From: a virus
IMG/VR virus record: IMGVR_UViG_3300027847_002098
Location: 1-20,103 of that record
Strand: one strand, 5' to 3'
DNA length: 20,103 nucleotides
Part shown: positions 1 through 9,508 of the stretch, piece after piece
Numbering within the stretch: the first letter of the stretch is position 1
Layout of the letters: each line of letters opens with the position of its first letter
Notes under the pieces: generated by a model
What the model was told of the DNA's origin: nothing
Database searches by the model: none
Seen by the model: only the letters and a program-made list of their open reading frames with translations
Position numbers and translations under genes: made by a program

Positions 1-2496
1 AGGCACACCACTATCTAAATTTACAACTGTAACATTAGAACTAAACGAAGGTTCTGGATTTGGTGTCCATAATACAACTGCCGAATCTTTTTCATATGTC
101 ATATAACTACCTTCAGTAAGTCCGGTAGTACCTGAAACAGATTCACACTTTAATGTCATTGTAGCATTTATATTTCCTCCGGCAACTGAGATAAAATCTT
201 GATCATGATATCCATTTGTAAGAGTGTTAACATCATTGGATATTGTAACATTATTACCTGGAGTAGTTACATCTTCAAAAAACCAATCTGCGTGAGTAGC
301 ATTACCATTTGGCCCTTCGCCAGCATAACCCGATTGAGCTGGATTCATCCAATCTGTAATAGAAAATCTAACAGTTAATGGTACTGTTGGTGAAGCACTT
401 CCCTCAGCAGGCGATGGAGTTGTTACTGTAAATACTGCTCCTTGGACATATTTGTTTATTTTAATATTTTTAATGGTTTCATTTACTGCATCAAGTGCAT
501 CCGATACTGTTCCTGTTGTATCAACCCCTGTTAAAAACTTGCCTCCTGAGACAACAGTATTTTTTTGGTAATATGCGCCATCGTTATATGTTGTATCGGT
601 TGGTGCACCTAATGTTAACCCTGATTGTCCTGGTTGAGCAAGTACAAATTTAAGCGTAGCATTATCCCATGTTAATACTTTTCCATCGTCACCTGCGACT
701 GGGGTACCAACATTAACATCTTTTATTTCATTTATTAATGTTCCACTTAAATCAAATACGCCAGCGTCGCCGCCGTATAGTTCTGATGCATTTATACCAT
801 CTGGTATATACGTAAATTTACCTAAACTATCATCAAATCCAAAAAAACCTGTTTTTGACGTTTCTGAAGTAATTGCAGTACCTGGGTTAGAATGAGCTGA
901 GCCGCTGGCATTTGCTGTAAATATTGTTCCTATGGCAAATTCTGTAAGAATACTTACTGTTGTCCAGTCTGTATCACCAAGTGTTTTAATAATATATTCC
1001 GTTCCACTAACAATAGCAGTTGCAAAAACATCTGCTGTACCGTCATGCCATTTAAATTCAATACCCCTATCTTTATTATCATCTGTAAATGTATAAACAG
1101 TCGATCCTGCTCCTAATGTTATAATCGGATCATCAATTGTTGTAACATTTGAATTAACAGTTGTTGTTGTTCCGCCTACTGTTAAATCACCTGTTATAAT
1201 AACATTCCCTAAACTATCTATAATCGAATTTTTAATTATAAGTGTTTTTTGTTGTGCCGTATATGTAGATCCCGATCCATTTACTGGATTTGATTCATTA
1301 TAATCATATAAAACCGGAGTATCATTTTTTCCTTTTAGTTGTAAATATGCTCCTGCTGCTCCATCAGATATTCTAACACCACCAGCCTCGCCATAAGTAA
1401 TACCATTAGAATAAGTGAGTCCTCCGGTGGTGTGTGTGCCGTCGACTGTTTCTGAAAATTCAAATTGACTATTTCCTGATGGTGTATTGCTTGTATCAAA
1501 ACGATATGTACCGCCAGCAATAAAATTAAAAGATGTAACTGGGTTACCGCTAGTTGCGGCATCTTCAATAACATACTTGCCACTAGCAAATTTTACATAA
1601 TATGTTTGTATAGTACTTGGTGGTGTTACTGTAGTTAATGTTATGCCATCGCCTGCCTCAACAGTTATTTCGTCAACACCTGATGCTGTAAGTGGATCTT
1701 GCCCTGAAATATTCCAATGTTTAAAGGTACTCTCCATGGCAATTTTTGTAATTTGTTTGCCGCCTGCCGAAACATCTGTTAGTGCAAATCCACTATCTAC
1801 ATCAAAATGTATTTCATCTACAGCAGTTTGAGAAAAGTTAGTAACAGGATCGTTTATTTCTTTTACTACCAACGACGAACTAACTGCCGGTATATACGAT
1901 GTTAAACCTTTGCCCCCTACATACCGCCATCCTGATACTAAATAAAGAGCCTTACCTGTTAATCCTGCAGGAATATTATCACCAGCAAATGCAAATACAC
2001 CTGAATTATAATCAAAATAAAATTCCTCGCCTGTTGTATTAGGAAATATTTGATATGCACCAGAGATCGTGCCGCCGGGCATGTTAAAATTTCCATGATT
2101 ACCGGCAGTTGCAATATAAAATTTAACGTCGTAAGTTGCTCCGTAGGTTGTAGGTATCCAAGAATCTAATCTTGTATTTTTTACACCAACTGTCGAACAA
2201 GCAAGAAATGCTCTGCCGCTAGATACAGTAGTATCTAGTGTCATTTCAATAATACCTTTAGTGGTACCCCCGACGGATCCCCATTGCCAAGAATCTATTA
2301 GTAAACTAATATTTGTTGCTGGAGCTACTGCTGGTATTAAATGAGATTCTACCCAAAATTTATCTGTACCTTGGGGCATAGGTGATGCAATGGCCTCATT
2401 AAGAGGACCTTTGAATTCATGTGCTGCTGTTCTTGCTTTGCCATAATTAATCTTTTTATCTAATCTATTAGTTATAACTGTTTGTGAAATAGCCAT
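1..2496 (-). CDS. Large modular phage structural / fiber-like protein, 3' end outside the window
   Basis: The frame read down from the ATG at 2496 stays open for 832 codons to the window edge, so the C-terminus is missing. The start follows an AAAGGA ribosome site, 14 bases after the stop of the 1859-residue gene. Modules seen in order: an N-terminal segment beginning MAISQTVITNRLDKK; an FDYNSGVFAF plus SGWRYVGGKG segment (about residues 150-200); a degenerate cupredoxin-like beta domain (about 296-403); a GDLTVGG...DDPIITLG segment (about 434-465); an RGIEFKWHDG...KTGFFGFDDSLGKF segment split by a small insert (about 486-545); a TLGAPTDTT...DAVNE linker (about 626-688) shared with the upstream giant gene; and a PKD-like region. 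These modules are typical of virion fiber or tail proteins of marine T4-like phages. The virion role is inferred; no enzyme motif was seen. Confidence 0.85.
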   Translation of the reverse strand, partial: MAISQTVITNRLDKKINYGKARTAAHEFKGPLNEAIASPMPQGTDKFWVESHLIPAVAPATNISLLIDSWQWGSVGGTTKGIIEMTLDTTVSSGRAFLACSTVGVKNTRLDSWIPTTYGATYDVKFYIATAGNHGNFNMPGGTISGAYQIFPNTTGEEFYFDYNSGVFAFAGDNIPAGLTGKALYLVSGWRYVGGKGLTSYIPAVSSSLVVKEINDPVTNFSQTAVDEIHFDVDSGFALTDVSAGGKQITKIAMESTFKHWNISGQDPLTASGVDEITVEAGDGITLTTVTPPSTIQTYYVKFASGKYVIEDAATSGNPVTSFNFIAGGTYRFDTSNTPSGNSQFEFSETVDGTHTTGGLTYSNGITYGEAGGVRISDGAAGAYLQLKGKNDTPVLYDYNESNPVNGSGSTYTAQQKTLIIKNSIIDSLGNVIITGDLTVGGTTTTVNSNVTTIDDPIITLGAGSTVYTFTDDNKDRGIEFKWHDGTADVFATAIVSGTEYIIKTLGDTDWTTVSILTEFAIGTIFTANASGSAHSNPGTAITSETSKTGFFGFDDSLGKFTYIPDGINASELYGGDAGVFDLSGTLINEIKDVNVGTPVAGDDGKVLTWDNATLKFVLAQPGQSGLTLGAPTDTTYNDGAYYQKNTVVSGGKFLTGVDTTGTVSDALDAVNETIKNIKINKYVQGAVFTVTTPSPAEGSASPTVPLTVRFSITDWMNPAQSGYAGEGPNGNATHADWFFEDVTTPGNNVTISNDVNTLTNGYHDQDFISVAGGNINATMTLKCESVSGTTGLTEGSYMTYEKDSAVVLWTPNPEPSFSSNVTVVNLDSGVP

Positions 2497-2510
2497 TTTA
2501 AATTTATCCT

Positions 2511-5500
2511 TTAAACATCTTCTATTGAAATAGATGTTACTTTGTTATTTACCGCAATACCAAACCTAACTAGTATTACTTTATTGGTAGAATCGCCTGT
2601 ATTGGCTTCTCCTAATTCTATGTTTGCAACTGCATTTGTTTGATCTGTGTTAATTGCAAAATTACCTTGGTCTACAGAACTTCCTGTTTTTCGAACACCG
2701 TTTGAATTATTTCCTGAAATACCGTTGCTATTAGATACAGTATTGGCACCAGGAAACCCTGATCCTCCAAACAACGTCGAACAATCTAACCAACCATTTA
2801 ATGTGCTTGTGTCATCTGTGTCATATCCCGGGATTGCTATATACAAAGATGTAACCTCGCCTGATATTTTAATAGCAAATCTATTTGCCCCATTTCTTTT
2901 AAAACCAAATGTAAAATATTGTATTGCATTATCTCGTCCTGTACTTAAATTAGGTCCGGCAGGTAGGTAATCACTAAAGTCTGTTAGCATATGTTTTATT
3001 TCATTAAGATAACAAACTGCTTCGGTTCTATTAATAATTGTAGATAAATTATTCCATGCATATGTTGTATAAAAATCACTAGAAGCATTTGACGAATAAT
3101 TTGGGGTATCGCCTGTCCAACTATAATCTATTCTTTTTCCTACTGTAGCACCAGTAATTTCTGCACCATGTGTCATATTAATAGAAATAGAAAGTTCATC
3201 CAATAATGGAGTTTCGTGCCAAAAATGAATTGGTTGTGTACTTTCAACTTTTGTTCCTTCTCCATTACAATTTTCAGCAAAAATTCTTGCATAACCAACT
3301 CCTAGCGATGTCCCACCGGTCAGCCCAATATTTAATGTACTTAGACTTTGTGTAGCCAACACACCCACATTTTTAGGTGGAGGATTTGTTAATCCAATAT
3401 CGGTATATGTATATGTTTTTTGTGTGAACACATCATCTGCTATACTATTTTCCCATGTTAATGGTTCTATTTTTACTTTTCCATTATTTCTATATGTTTC
3501 TCCGGTTAAATTTGCTACAGTAATTCCACTTATTGATATTTCGCCACTATTATTATAAAAAGGTATTGATGACATTATTCTTTTATTGCCCGGAGTAGAT
3601 TCTGTTATTACCCATCCACCTGCTATAGTAGGAGTGCTTGTTATATTATCATACACAAATTCTGTTATATCTGACGAAGACCCATCGGAATGGGTAAGTT
3701 TAATTTCATTATAACCCAATGGTGTACTTGTTTTTTCTACTTGTGCTTTTATTACTTTATAAAAATTTGCAGGTATAGTAGGTTTATTAGTAGTAATTGT
3801 ATTTGCATCAACATCAACAGTAAGTGTTAGTGTTCCATTGGTTACATTTGTTTGATCAGTTGCATTTAATTGTATTATTCCAGCACCTGCTCCATTTATT
3901 ATTGCTGTTAATGTTGCTGTATTTGTACCATTAGATGCAATTTTGTTTACATGATCACTAAGTTCTCCTAATTGTACTGTTGAATTTGTTACTCGTACAA
4001 CATCTGCTCCTGCTGTTATTGTAGTAGTTGTATTATTTGTTGTGTCGGATGCTAGTTTAGGTGCAGTTCCGATAGAAGTTAAACCCATAGTTTTTCCTGA
4101 TAAATTTGAAGGCGATACTGGCGCCGCTTTGATTTCTATGTAATCTGTTTTTATTTCTGTATCATCAACAAAAGTTGCGGCTCTACCAGGTACGCTTCCT
4201 GTTGCAACCGAAGTTGGGCCCGTTGCTTCTAATGTTACACTAAATGTTCCGAGAGCATAACTGTGATTTGATACATTTTGTGTAGAAGGAGTTGTATTAT
4301 CTCCCAAATCCCATGCCCATGTATCTGTATTAACACTAGTATTATTAAATGTAATCAAACTATAATCATTACCATCATATCCTGTAAATTCAAATCCAAT
4401 TTGTTGTGAATCATAGTTTGTATGTCCGGTCGAATCGGTTGTTGTTTCGCCGGTATAACTTGCTCTTGGATCAACAGTAACAGTAATTGTAGTTGCTGAA
4501 CTTGTTATTGGTGCAGTACTATATCCGTTATCTATTATTAATGTTACATCAAATGTTTGTGACACACTCGAATTAGTTGTATGTTCGAAAAAATGTTCAA
4601 TTACATTACCTGGTGTACCTGCGACATTTGATCCATCATCCACAATTACAGTATCGGCGGAAGTATCACCCCAATCCCATGTATAAGTTGTATTACCAAA
4701 TTCTCCCATATTTGAAGTAGTATTTGTAAATTCTACTCTCCAACCTTCGGTGCTACTATATCCTGCGGCTAGATTATCTTCAGGGGCATTACTATTACCT
4801 GTTGTTGTATCAGAAGTAAAAGTAGGTACTGGTAGCACATATATTTTAATATGGTCATCATTATCTAAATGTCCTATTTCTCCGCTAGGTCCTGCTGTAG
4901 GTGCCCATACATATAAATCAAAATCATATTCAATATCTGATGTTGTTGTCCAGGTGTGATCTACATAAGGAATATTAGTTATATCTGCCCATGCTGTATT
5001 TGATGTACCTAAAGGATCATTGTTAACAGCACCTGTAGGATATTTTGTTCCGTCACCAAATTCTATCATATATGTATCTGCATATTGTGTATCACTAACT
5101 GTATGCTGTATAATTGTACCTGTATCTGCATCATGGGTTGAACATACAACTGCAGGTATAGGCGATGGGGCGTAAACTGTTACATAATTGTCACGTTTAA
5201 ATACCGCATAACTGCCTTCACTACCTGAGGCATTAGCACTTGTTGCAATTGCTTTAAGTTCAACATTAAATGGAGAACCTACAAAAGTAGTATATGTGTG
5301 GGTATATGAAGCATTTGCTGTAGTTACTGTATTTCCGTCTCCAAAATCCCATTCATAACTATTAGCATTATAATCGCTTGTTGTAGTAAACACAACATCT
5401 AATGGTGCATTTCCTGTTACTGGAGTTGCAGTAAAAGTAGCATGTCGAACAAATGAATCATTTCTTATGTTTAACATTACTTCATTAACTGCATCAAATG

Positions 5501-8090
5501 CTTCTGTTATTGTACCTGTTGTATTAAAACCAGTTAATGGAATACCTGTATTAAATGTTTGGTTTTTTTGTAAAAATGCACCATCATGAAAAGTAGTATC
5601 AGCTGGCGTTCCTAATGTTGACGTTGTGCCTGTTGCACCTGTTGAACTTATAGTAAGTTGATCATCTGTTCCAGATTGACTTGTTACTATAGAAACATTG
5701 TCGCCTGCAATTACAGTCAATGTGTCGCTTGATGATGCCGCTATTATGTCTGCACCCGATGAGCTCCCTGTACCTGTATCTGTTACTGCTATAGTCTGAT
5801 ATGCGTTACCACCTTCAACATCAATATTTAATATACCACCCATACTAGCAGTTGATTTCGATTGATAATATAATTGCACCGGAGCATCCATTGGGACGTT
5901 AAATAATAATTGAAAAGTTGATCCTACATTCCCTGATGTAGACACCCCATCTGTATATTCACCTACTCCGCTTGCGCCGCCTGTTGAAGATGTAGAAATA
6001 TATAATTCGTTACCTATATTAGTACTATCAGTTTGGTTAAAAACATATAAGAATCCTTTATATATTCTTAAGGTTTGTTGTAAATTACCATTTAAATAAA
6101 ATTGTCCATTTGTAACCGTAACAATTTGTGTAGGTCCTGCGGCTTGAATTCCGTGGCCGAATATAAATTTGGAAGTGTTATTATTCCATACTACTTGTAA
6201 ACCATCTTCTGCTGTTCCTGGGGTACCTAAATTAGTATCTTCTAATCCTACTAAGGTGCCTACTCCTAGAGAACCGCCGCCTGTTGTGCCAGCATCTGAA
6301 CCCATTATCCATTTGCTAACACCCGAACTCCATTTTAAAAGCATACCATCAGACCGATTTGTTATATCAACATCATACAAATCTTCTATTGTTGCTAAAC
6401 CAATTCTGGCATCTACTCTAGTATTAGTATAATATAAATTAGTAGATCCTTCTGATAAATTAAAAGTAGATTTATTTCCGAAATTTGTATTAAAATCTGT
6501 AGAATCATACGGTTTTAACCATTCAAATTTTGTATTAGAATGATCGTATGTTAATACATAATTATCCTTAGAAGCACCAACAGCATCAACATCTGCTAAG
6601 TCAGGTAAGGATGCTAGTGCTATTCTAGCATCTGCTCGTCCATTTGTAAAGTATAAATTAGATCCTTCTGCTACATTATCTGTATCTTTAGTTGCTAAAT
6701 CTATATCAAAAAGAGTAGAACTGTAATATTTGTTTGTAGTTCCTTGAGGTACATCATCGGTATCACCATTCCATCCTATTGCGCCTGATGTTGTATTATA
6801 TATTATCGGATTAACTGCCGAAATTGCTACTCGTATGTTACTGTTTGTGGCATATTTGTTAGTGGATCCTTCTGATAAATTATCAGTTGTTTTGGTATTA
6901 AAATCTGTATTAAAATCTGTGGTAGAATATAATACAGTATTACCTGCCATTGCTTGTCCTACTCCGGTTCCTATTGTTAATGCAGTATCGGTGCCTGCTT
7001 CCCAATATCCAGTAAGACTGTTCCATTTTAATACTTGTCCATTGTTTGGGGTAGATGATATTGAAACATCAGATAAGTCAACTAAATTTGCAAGTGCTAT
7101 TCTGGCATCTGTTCTAGTATTAGTATAATATAAATTAGTAGTTCCTTCATTTAAATCATCAGTATCTTTTGCTGCAAAATCTGTGTTAAAATTAGTAGAA
7201 GTATATGCAGCAGGAACAGTAGACCATACAAAGTTTGTACCGTTATATTTTAAAAATTTATTAGTATCTGCATTAGTAGTTGCATCAACATCGGTTAAAT
7301 CAGTTAAATTTGCAAGTGCTATTCTAGCATCTGCTCTAGCATTTGTATAATATAACCTCGTACCTTCACTTAAATTTGAAGTTGTAAATGCAGATAAAGT
7401 TACACTTGCAGTTAATTTATTTTGTGCATCATCATATACTGTTTGAAATCCGGTACCATCTATAAAAAGTGCATCAACTCTATCATCAACTCTTTCATTT
7501 GTAAAATATAAGTTAGTTGTGCCTTCACGTAAATTGTCAGTAGTCTTTGATAAAAACCTAGTATCAAAACTAGCATTTGTATATGGATTAGCTAATTCAA
7601 ATACTCCATTTGCATTAGTTTTTAATATTTTATCTTGAGCTGGTGTACCTATTATAGTAACATCTGATAAATCGGTTAATTCTAATGTATATGGTTTAAA
7701 TTTATTTGAACTATCATATTTTAAAACTTGTCCATTAATTACAGTACTAGTTATAGAAACATCTTTTAATGCAGTTAGTTCTAATGTAGCGTTTACAACC
7801 CCTGTATCACTATATTTTAAATATTCAGAAGTATAACCATATGTGTATAATGTAACATCATCTAATTCTTCTAATTTTTCTTTAGAACTAACTGGATTCC
7901 AGGAACCATTAACATATTGTTCAATATGTTGTTTTCCTGTATCAACATTATAACGGATTTGACCCACAGTAGTTGCAGTTGCTTCTGCCGTAGTTCCAGA
8001 TGGTAAGATTAATGCGCCAGTAGTATTTAATGTTAAAACCTGACTAGTAGTTGAAAGTTTATCACGTTGATGATCTAAGTTTATGGCCAT
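2511..8090 (-). CDS. Giant modular fiber-like structural protein with EGTTNLYYTN repeats and PKD domains
   Basis: This 1859-residue protein starts at an ATG preceded by AAGGA with 8-base spacing and a GATAAATA late promoter. Residues about 180-560 carry seven degenerate repeats around EGTTNLYYTN, mostly followed by R.DARI.LA and DL.DV; such repeats are common in fibers of marine T4-like phages. A cupredoxin-like domain (about 653-757) keeps the terminal MGG but not the usual copper ligands. A shared linker (about 822-885) leads into four PKD-like beta-sandwiches, marked by WDFGDG (about 915), EFGDG (about 1010), WDWGD (about 1138) and WDLGD (about 1260). The last 200 residues look like a separate terminal domain rich in Gly, Ser and Asn. 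No signal peptide, membrane segment or peptidase motif was seen. A tail fiber or virion-surface adhesin is the best inference. The next giant gene follows after 14 bases and is probably co-transcribed. Confidence 0.88.
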   Translation of the reverse strand: MAINLDHQRDKLSTTSQVLTLNTTGALILPSGTTAEATATTVGQIRYNVDTGKQHIEQYVNGSWNPVSSKEKLEELDDVTLYTYGYTSEYLKYSDTGVVNATLELTALKDVSITSTVINGQVLKYDSSNKFKPYTLELTDLSDVTIIGTPAQDKILKTNANGVFELANPYTNASFDTRFLSKTTDNLREGTTNLYFTNERVDDRVDALFIDGTGFQTVYDDAQNKLTASVTLSAFTTSNLSEGTRLYYTNARADARIALANLTDLTDVDATTNADTNKFLKYNGTNFVWSTVPAAYTSTNFNTDFAAKDTDDLNEGTTNLYYTNTRTDARIALANLVDLSDVSISSTPNNGQVLKWNSLTGYWEAGTDTALTIGTGVGQAMAGNTVLYSTTDFNTDFNTKTTDNLSEGSTNKYATNSNIRVAISAVNPIIYNTTSGAIGWNGDTDDVPQGTTNKYYSSTLFDIDLATKDTDNVAEGSNLYFTNGRADARIALASLPDLADVDAVGASKDNYVLTYDHSNTKFEWLKPYDSTDFNTNFGNKSTFNLSEGSTNLYYTNTRVDARIGLATIEDLYDVDITNRSDGMLLKWSSGVSKWIMGSDAGTTGGGSLGVGTLVGLEDTNLGTPGTAEDGLQVVWNNNTSKFIFGHGIQAAGPTQIVTVTNGQFYLNGNLQQTLRIYKGFLYVFNQTDSTNIGNELYISTSSTGGASGVGEYTDGVSTSGNVGSTFQLLFNVPMDAPVQLYYQSKSTASMGGILNIDVEGGNAYQTIAVTDTGTGSSSGADIIAASSSDTLTVIAGDNVSIVTSQSGTDDQLTISSTGATGTTSTLGTPADTTFHDGAFLQKNQTFNTGIPLTGFNTTGTITEAFDAVNEVMLNIRNDSFVRHATFTATPVTGNAPLDVVFTTTSDYNANSYEWDFGDGNTVTTANASYTHTYTTFVGSPFNVELKAIATSANASGSEGSYAVFKRDNYVTVYAPSPIPAVVCSTHDADTGTIIQHTVSDTQYADTYMIEFGDGTKYPTGAVNNDPLGTSNTAWADITNIPYVDHTWTTTSDIEYDFDLYVWAPTAGPSGEIGHLDNDDHIKIYVLPVPTFTSDTTTGNSNAPEDNLAAGYSSTEGWRVEFTNTTSNMGEFGNTTYTWDWGDTSADTVIVDDGSNVAGTPGNVIEHFFEHTTNSSVSQTFDVTLIIDNGYSTAPITSSATTITVTVDPRASYTGETTTDSTGHTNYDSQQIGFEFTGYDGNDYSLITFNNTSVNTDTWAWDLGDNTTPSTQNVSNHSYALGTFSVTLEATGPTSVATGSVPGRAATFVDDTEIKTDYIEIKAAPVSPSNLSGKTMGLTSIGTAPKLASDTTNNTTTTITAGADVVRVTNSTVQLGELSDHVNKIASNGTNTATLTAIINGAGAGIIQLNATDQTNVTNGTLTLTVDVDANTITTNKPTIPANFYKVIKAQVEKTSTPLGYNEIKLTHSDGSSSDITEFVYDNITSTPTIAGGWVITESTPGNKRIMSSIPFYNNSGEISISGITVANLTGETYRNNGKVKIEPLTWENSIADDVFTQKTYTYTDIGLTNPPPKNVGVLATQSLSTLNIGLTGGTSLGVGYARIFAENCNGEGTKVESTQPIHFWHETPLLDELSISINMTHGAEITGATVGKRIDYSWTGDTPNYSSNASSDFYTTYAWNNLSTIINRTEAVCYLNEIKHMLTDFSDYLPAGPNLSTGRDNAIQYFTFGFKRNGANRFAIKISGEVTSLYIAIPGYDTDDTSTLNGWLDCSTLFGGSGFPGANTVSNSNGISGNNSNGVRKTGSSVDQGNFAINTDQTNAVANIELGEANTGDSTNKVILVRFGIAVNNKVTSISIEDV

Positions 8091-8117
8091 GCATAAATTC
8101 CTTAAGGCTAACTTAGA

Positions 8118-8125
8118 TATTTATC
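8118..8125 (-). promoter_or_regulatory. T4-type late promoter GATAAATA
   Basis: The minus strand reads GATAAATATCTAAG, one base off the T4 late consensus TATAAATA, and lies 27 bases before the ATG at 8090. It shares the ATAAATAT core with four other sites in the window, all upstream of structural genes. There is no -35 element, as expected for T4 late promoters. Confidence 0.65.
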
Positions 8126-8157
8126 TGAAAAATATGGTCTTCGGGTATTATATAATA

Positions 8158-8177
8158 TGGGGCAAAGAAATGCCCCA
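8158..8177 (-). terminator. GGGGC hairpin, terminator-like, end of the cassette array
   Basis: TGGGGC and GCCCCA form a 6-bp stem with an 8-base loop in the gap after the 74-residue gene. The sequence matches the hairpins at 9590-9603 and 10836-10853 (GGGGCATTT...GCCCC), but a clean T run is absent on the minus strand (ATATTATA follows). It may be a weak terminator, a processing site or an mRNA 3' end protector. Confidence 0.5.
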
Positions 8178-8196
8178 TTATAAAAATAAAAACAGA

Positions 8197-8421
8197 TTAA
8201 CTTTTGAGGTCTTCTGCGCCTGCCATAGCAGAATCTGTTCCAGCTTCTTCCATCTTTCGAATAGCATCATTTTTTAGTTTTTCGTTAAAATTATGACCAA
8301 AATCTATTAAATCACCATTGTACTCAATTTGTCCAGGTGCATGACTTTTACGAATAATTAATCGGTCTTCACTATTTTTACTACTAATAAATTCGTGTAG
8401 TATTTTATCCTTTTTTGCCAT
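8197..8421 (-). CDS. Small charged protein of unknown function, 74 residues
   Basis: The start ATG is preceded by AAAGGAGA with about 8-base spacing, and the gene begins 22 bases after the stop of the first cassette gene, so the two are probably co-transcribed. The product is rich in Lys, Asp and Glu and contains LIIRKSHAPGQIEYNGDLIDFG followed by an amphipathic, helix-like stretch (NEKLKNDAIRKMEEAG). There is no Cys, signal peptide or membrane segment. I do not recognise the family. Its position among virion fiber genes suggests a small assembly or accessory protein, but the sequence does not prove this. Codon use resembles the AT-rich neighbours. Confidence 0.7.
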   Translation of the reverse strand: MAKKDKILHEFISSKNSEDRLIIRKSHAPGQIEYNGDLIDFGHNFNEKLKNDAIRKMEEAGTDSAMAGAEDLKS

Positions 8422-8443
8422 TGTTATTTTCTCCTTTAGTTAT

Positions 8444-9508
8444 TTAAGGTCCACCAGTCGATGAGGTTGTATTCCAGGTTGTAGTTCCAGGTGTTCTTAG
8501 CTTAAATCTCCATGCCGGCGGCGCCATGGTGGAAAAATAGCCCCAGTTCATTGATGTTGTTGAACTAGCCGACGGAAGCGCGCCAGCAGGCCCCATATAA
8601 CCATTCGGATCGCCTACTATTAACACCACACTCTTTACACTATTCCCAGAACTCCACATGTCTTGCATCCAATAGCAATCAAGGTCAATAGGACTTGTGT
8701 TTCCGGTGCCAATTTGTAGTTCTAAAGTCAGTTTTGTGCCCATTGGCACATTTCCGTCGCCCCCTTCCATTATCGGGTTAAGTATATCGGCATAGACCTC
8801 CCACAGACCTGACGGAACTGTGGAAGTTTGATATGGGTTCCATGAACCGCCTGATATTGTTACTAATTCAAACGGAAGGCCGGTATTGCTTGGATGGCCG
8901 GGTGGGCCTGCCCAAACGACCTGCATATTCTCCGTTGAAAGAGCTGGCGGCGTATAGTCTCCAAATTCTGTAATTGCGCCTTCCGACGGATGAGTATATT
9001 CCACAAAAGCAGAACCTCCTCCTCCTCCTCCGGAGGTATCGCTTACAAAGCTACCAGCGTCTTCAGCAGTTTCAAGTTCAACTGTTTCAATGTCAGTGCC
9101 TGCGGCTGCGGCGGGTCCGGTGAAATTCCACATAGCTTTTACATTTGTTGTAGAACCATCTGCTTGATAAACCAATGTTCTGTTCATAATTTTTATAACT
9201 CTATGAATAACATTATTATGATTTTTGCAGTTCATGATCATTTCATTTTCGTCTAATGGAAGTGTAGTGGATAATGCACCTGTGTCTTCTGATTTATTAA
9301 CCAAAGTACAAAGGCCTTCGTTTCCGGCCGCATCTTGTACTCTAAATCTATTAGTACCTTTTTGTTCCAAAATTGTATAGTCTGCAACAGGATTTGCACC
9401 AATCTTGCAGAGACCACTAATAGTTTCAGCACCTCCCGCTTGGCCAAATAATGCAGCATGGTCCATATCGTACTTATTAAGCCATAGTTTTTTTATCGGT
9501 CTTCCCAT
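8444..9508 (-). CDS. Cassette 1: paralogous phage surface protein, constant N-terminus and variable C-terminus
   Basis: This is the first of three tandem paralogs, 354 residues from the chosen start. An in-frame ATG at 9544 would add 12 residues (MGRRPRTSNGDI). The ATG at 9508 is preferred because GGAG sits 5 bases before it and the upstream ATG is destroyed in cassette 2. Residues 1-147 match the other copies: MGRPI, ITGLCKIGA-type and KGTNRFRVQD segments, CTLVNK, VMNRTL-type and AAAAGTDIETV. A glycine-rich linker (SGGGGGGS) follows, then a divergent, GC-rich C-terminal domain of about 190 residues. That domain retains MWSSGNS and W.FKL, faintly shared with cassette 3. The likely role is a virion surface or receptor-binding protein: the N-terminus would attach to the particle and the C-terminus would vary. 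This is inference from architecture and location. Confidence 0.8.
   Translation of the reverse strand: MGRPIKKLWLNKYDMDHAALFGQAGGAETISGLCKIGANPVADYTILEQKGTNRFRVQDAAGNEGLCTLVNKSEDTGALSTTLPLDENEMIMNCKNHNNVIHRVIKIMNRTLVYQADGSTTNVKAMWNFTGPAAAAGTDIETVELETAEDAGSFVSDTSGGGGGGSAFVEYTHPSEGAITEFGDYTPPALSTENMQVVWAGPPGHPSNTGLPFELVTISGGSWNPYQTSTVPSGLWEVYADILNPIMEGGDGNVPMGTKLTLELQIGTGNTSPIDLDCYWMQDMWSSGNSVKSVVLIVGDPNGYMGPAGALPSASSTTSMNWGYFSTMAPPAWRFKLRTPGTTTWNTTSSTGGP

Noticed and set aside
1335-1589. Minus-strand 84-residue frame inside the partial giant gene
   Set aside because: It is an alternative frame of the same strand within a continuous 832-codon coding region whose modules are recognisable.
9013-9032. 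Run of GGA triplets (plus-strand cctcct) in cassette 1 as a regulatory or microsatellite element
   Set aside because: It encodes the in-frame glycine linker SGGGGGGS between the constant and variable halves, which is a sufficient explanation, although slippage there is possible.
8990-9256. Plus-strand open frames across the cassette genes and other structural genes (for example 8990-9256, 10459-10734, 11195-11515, 14584-14832)
   Set aside because: They lie entirely opposite well-supported minus-strand genes, have low-complexity or Cys-rich products without recognisable domains, and no consistent ribosome sites; they are shadows of the biased composition of the real genes.
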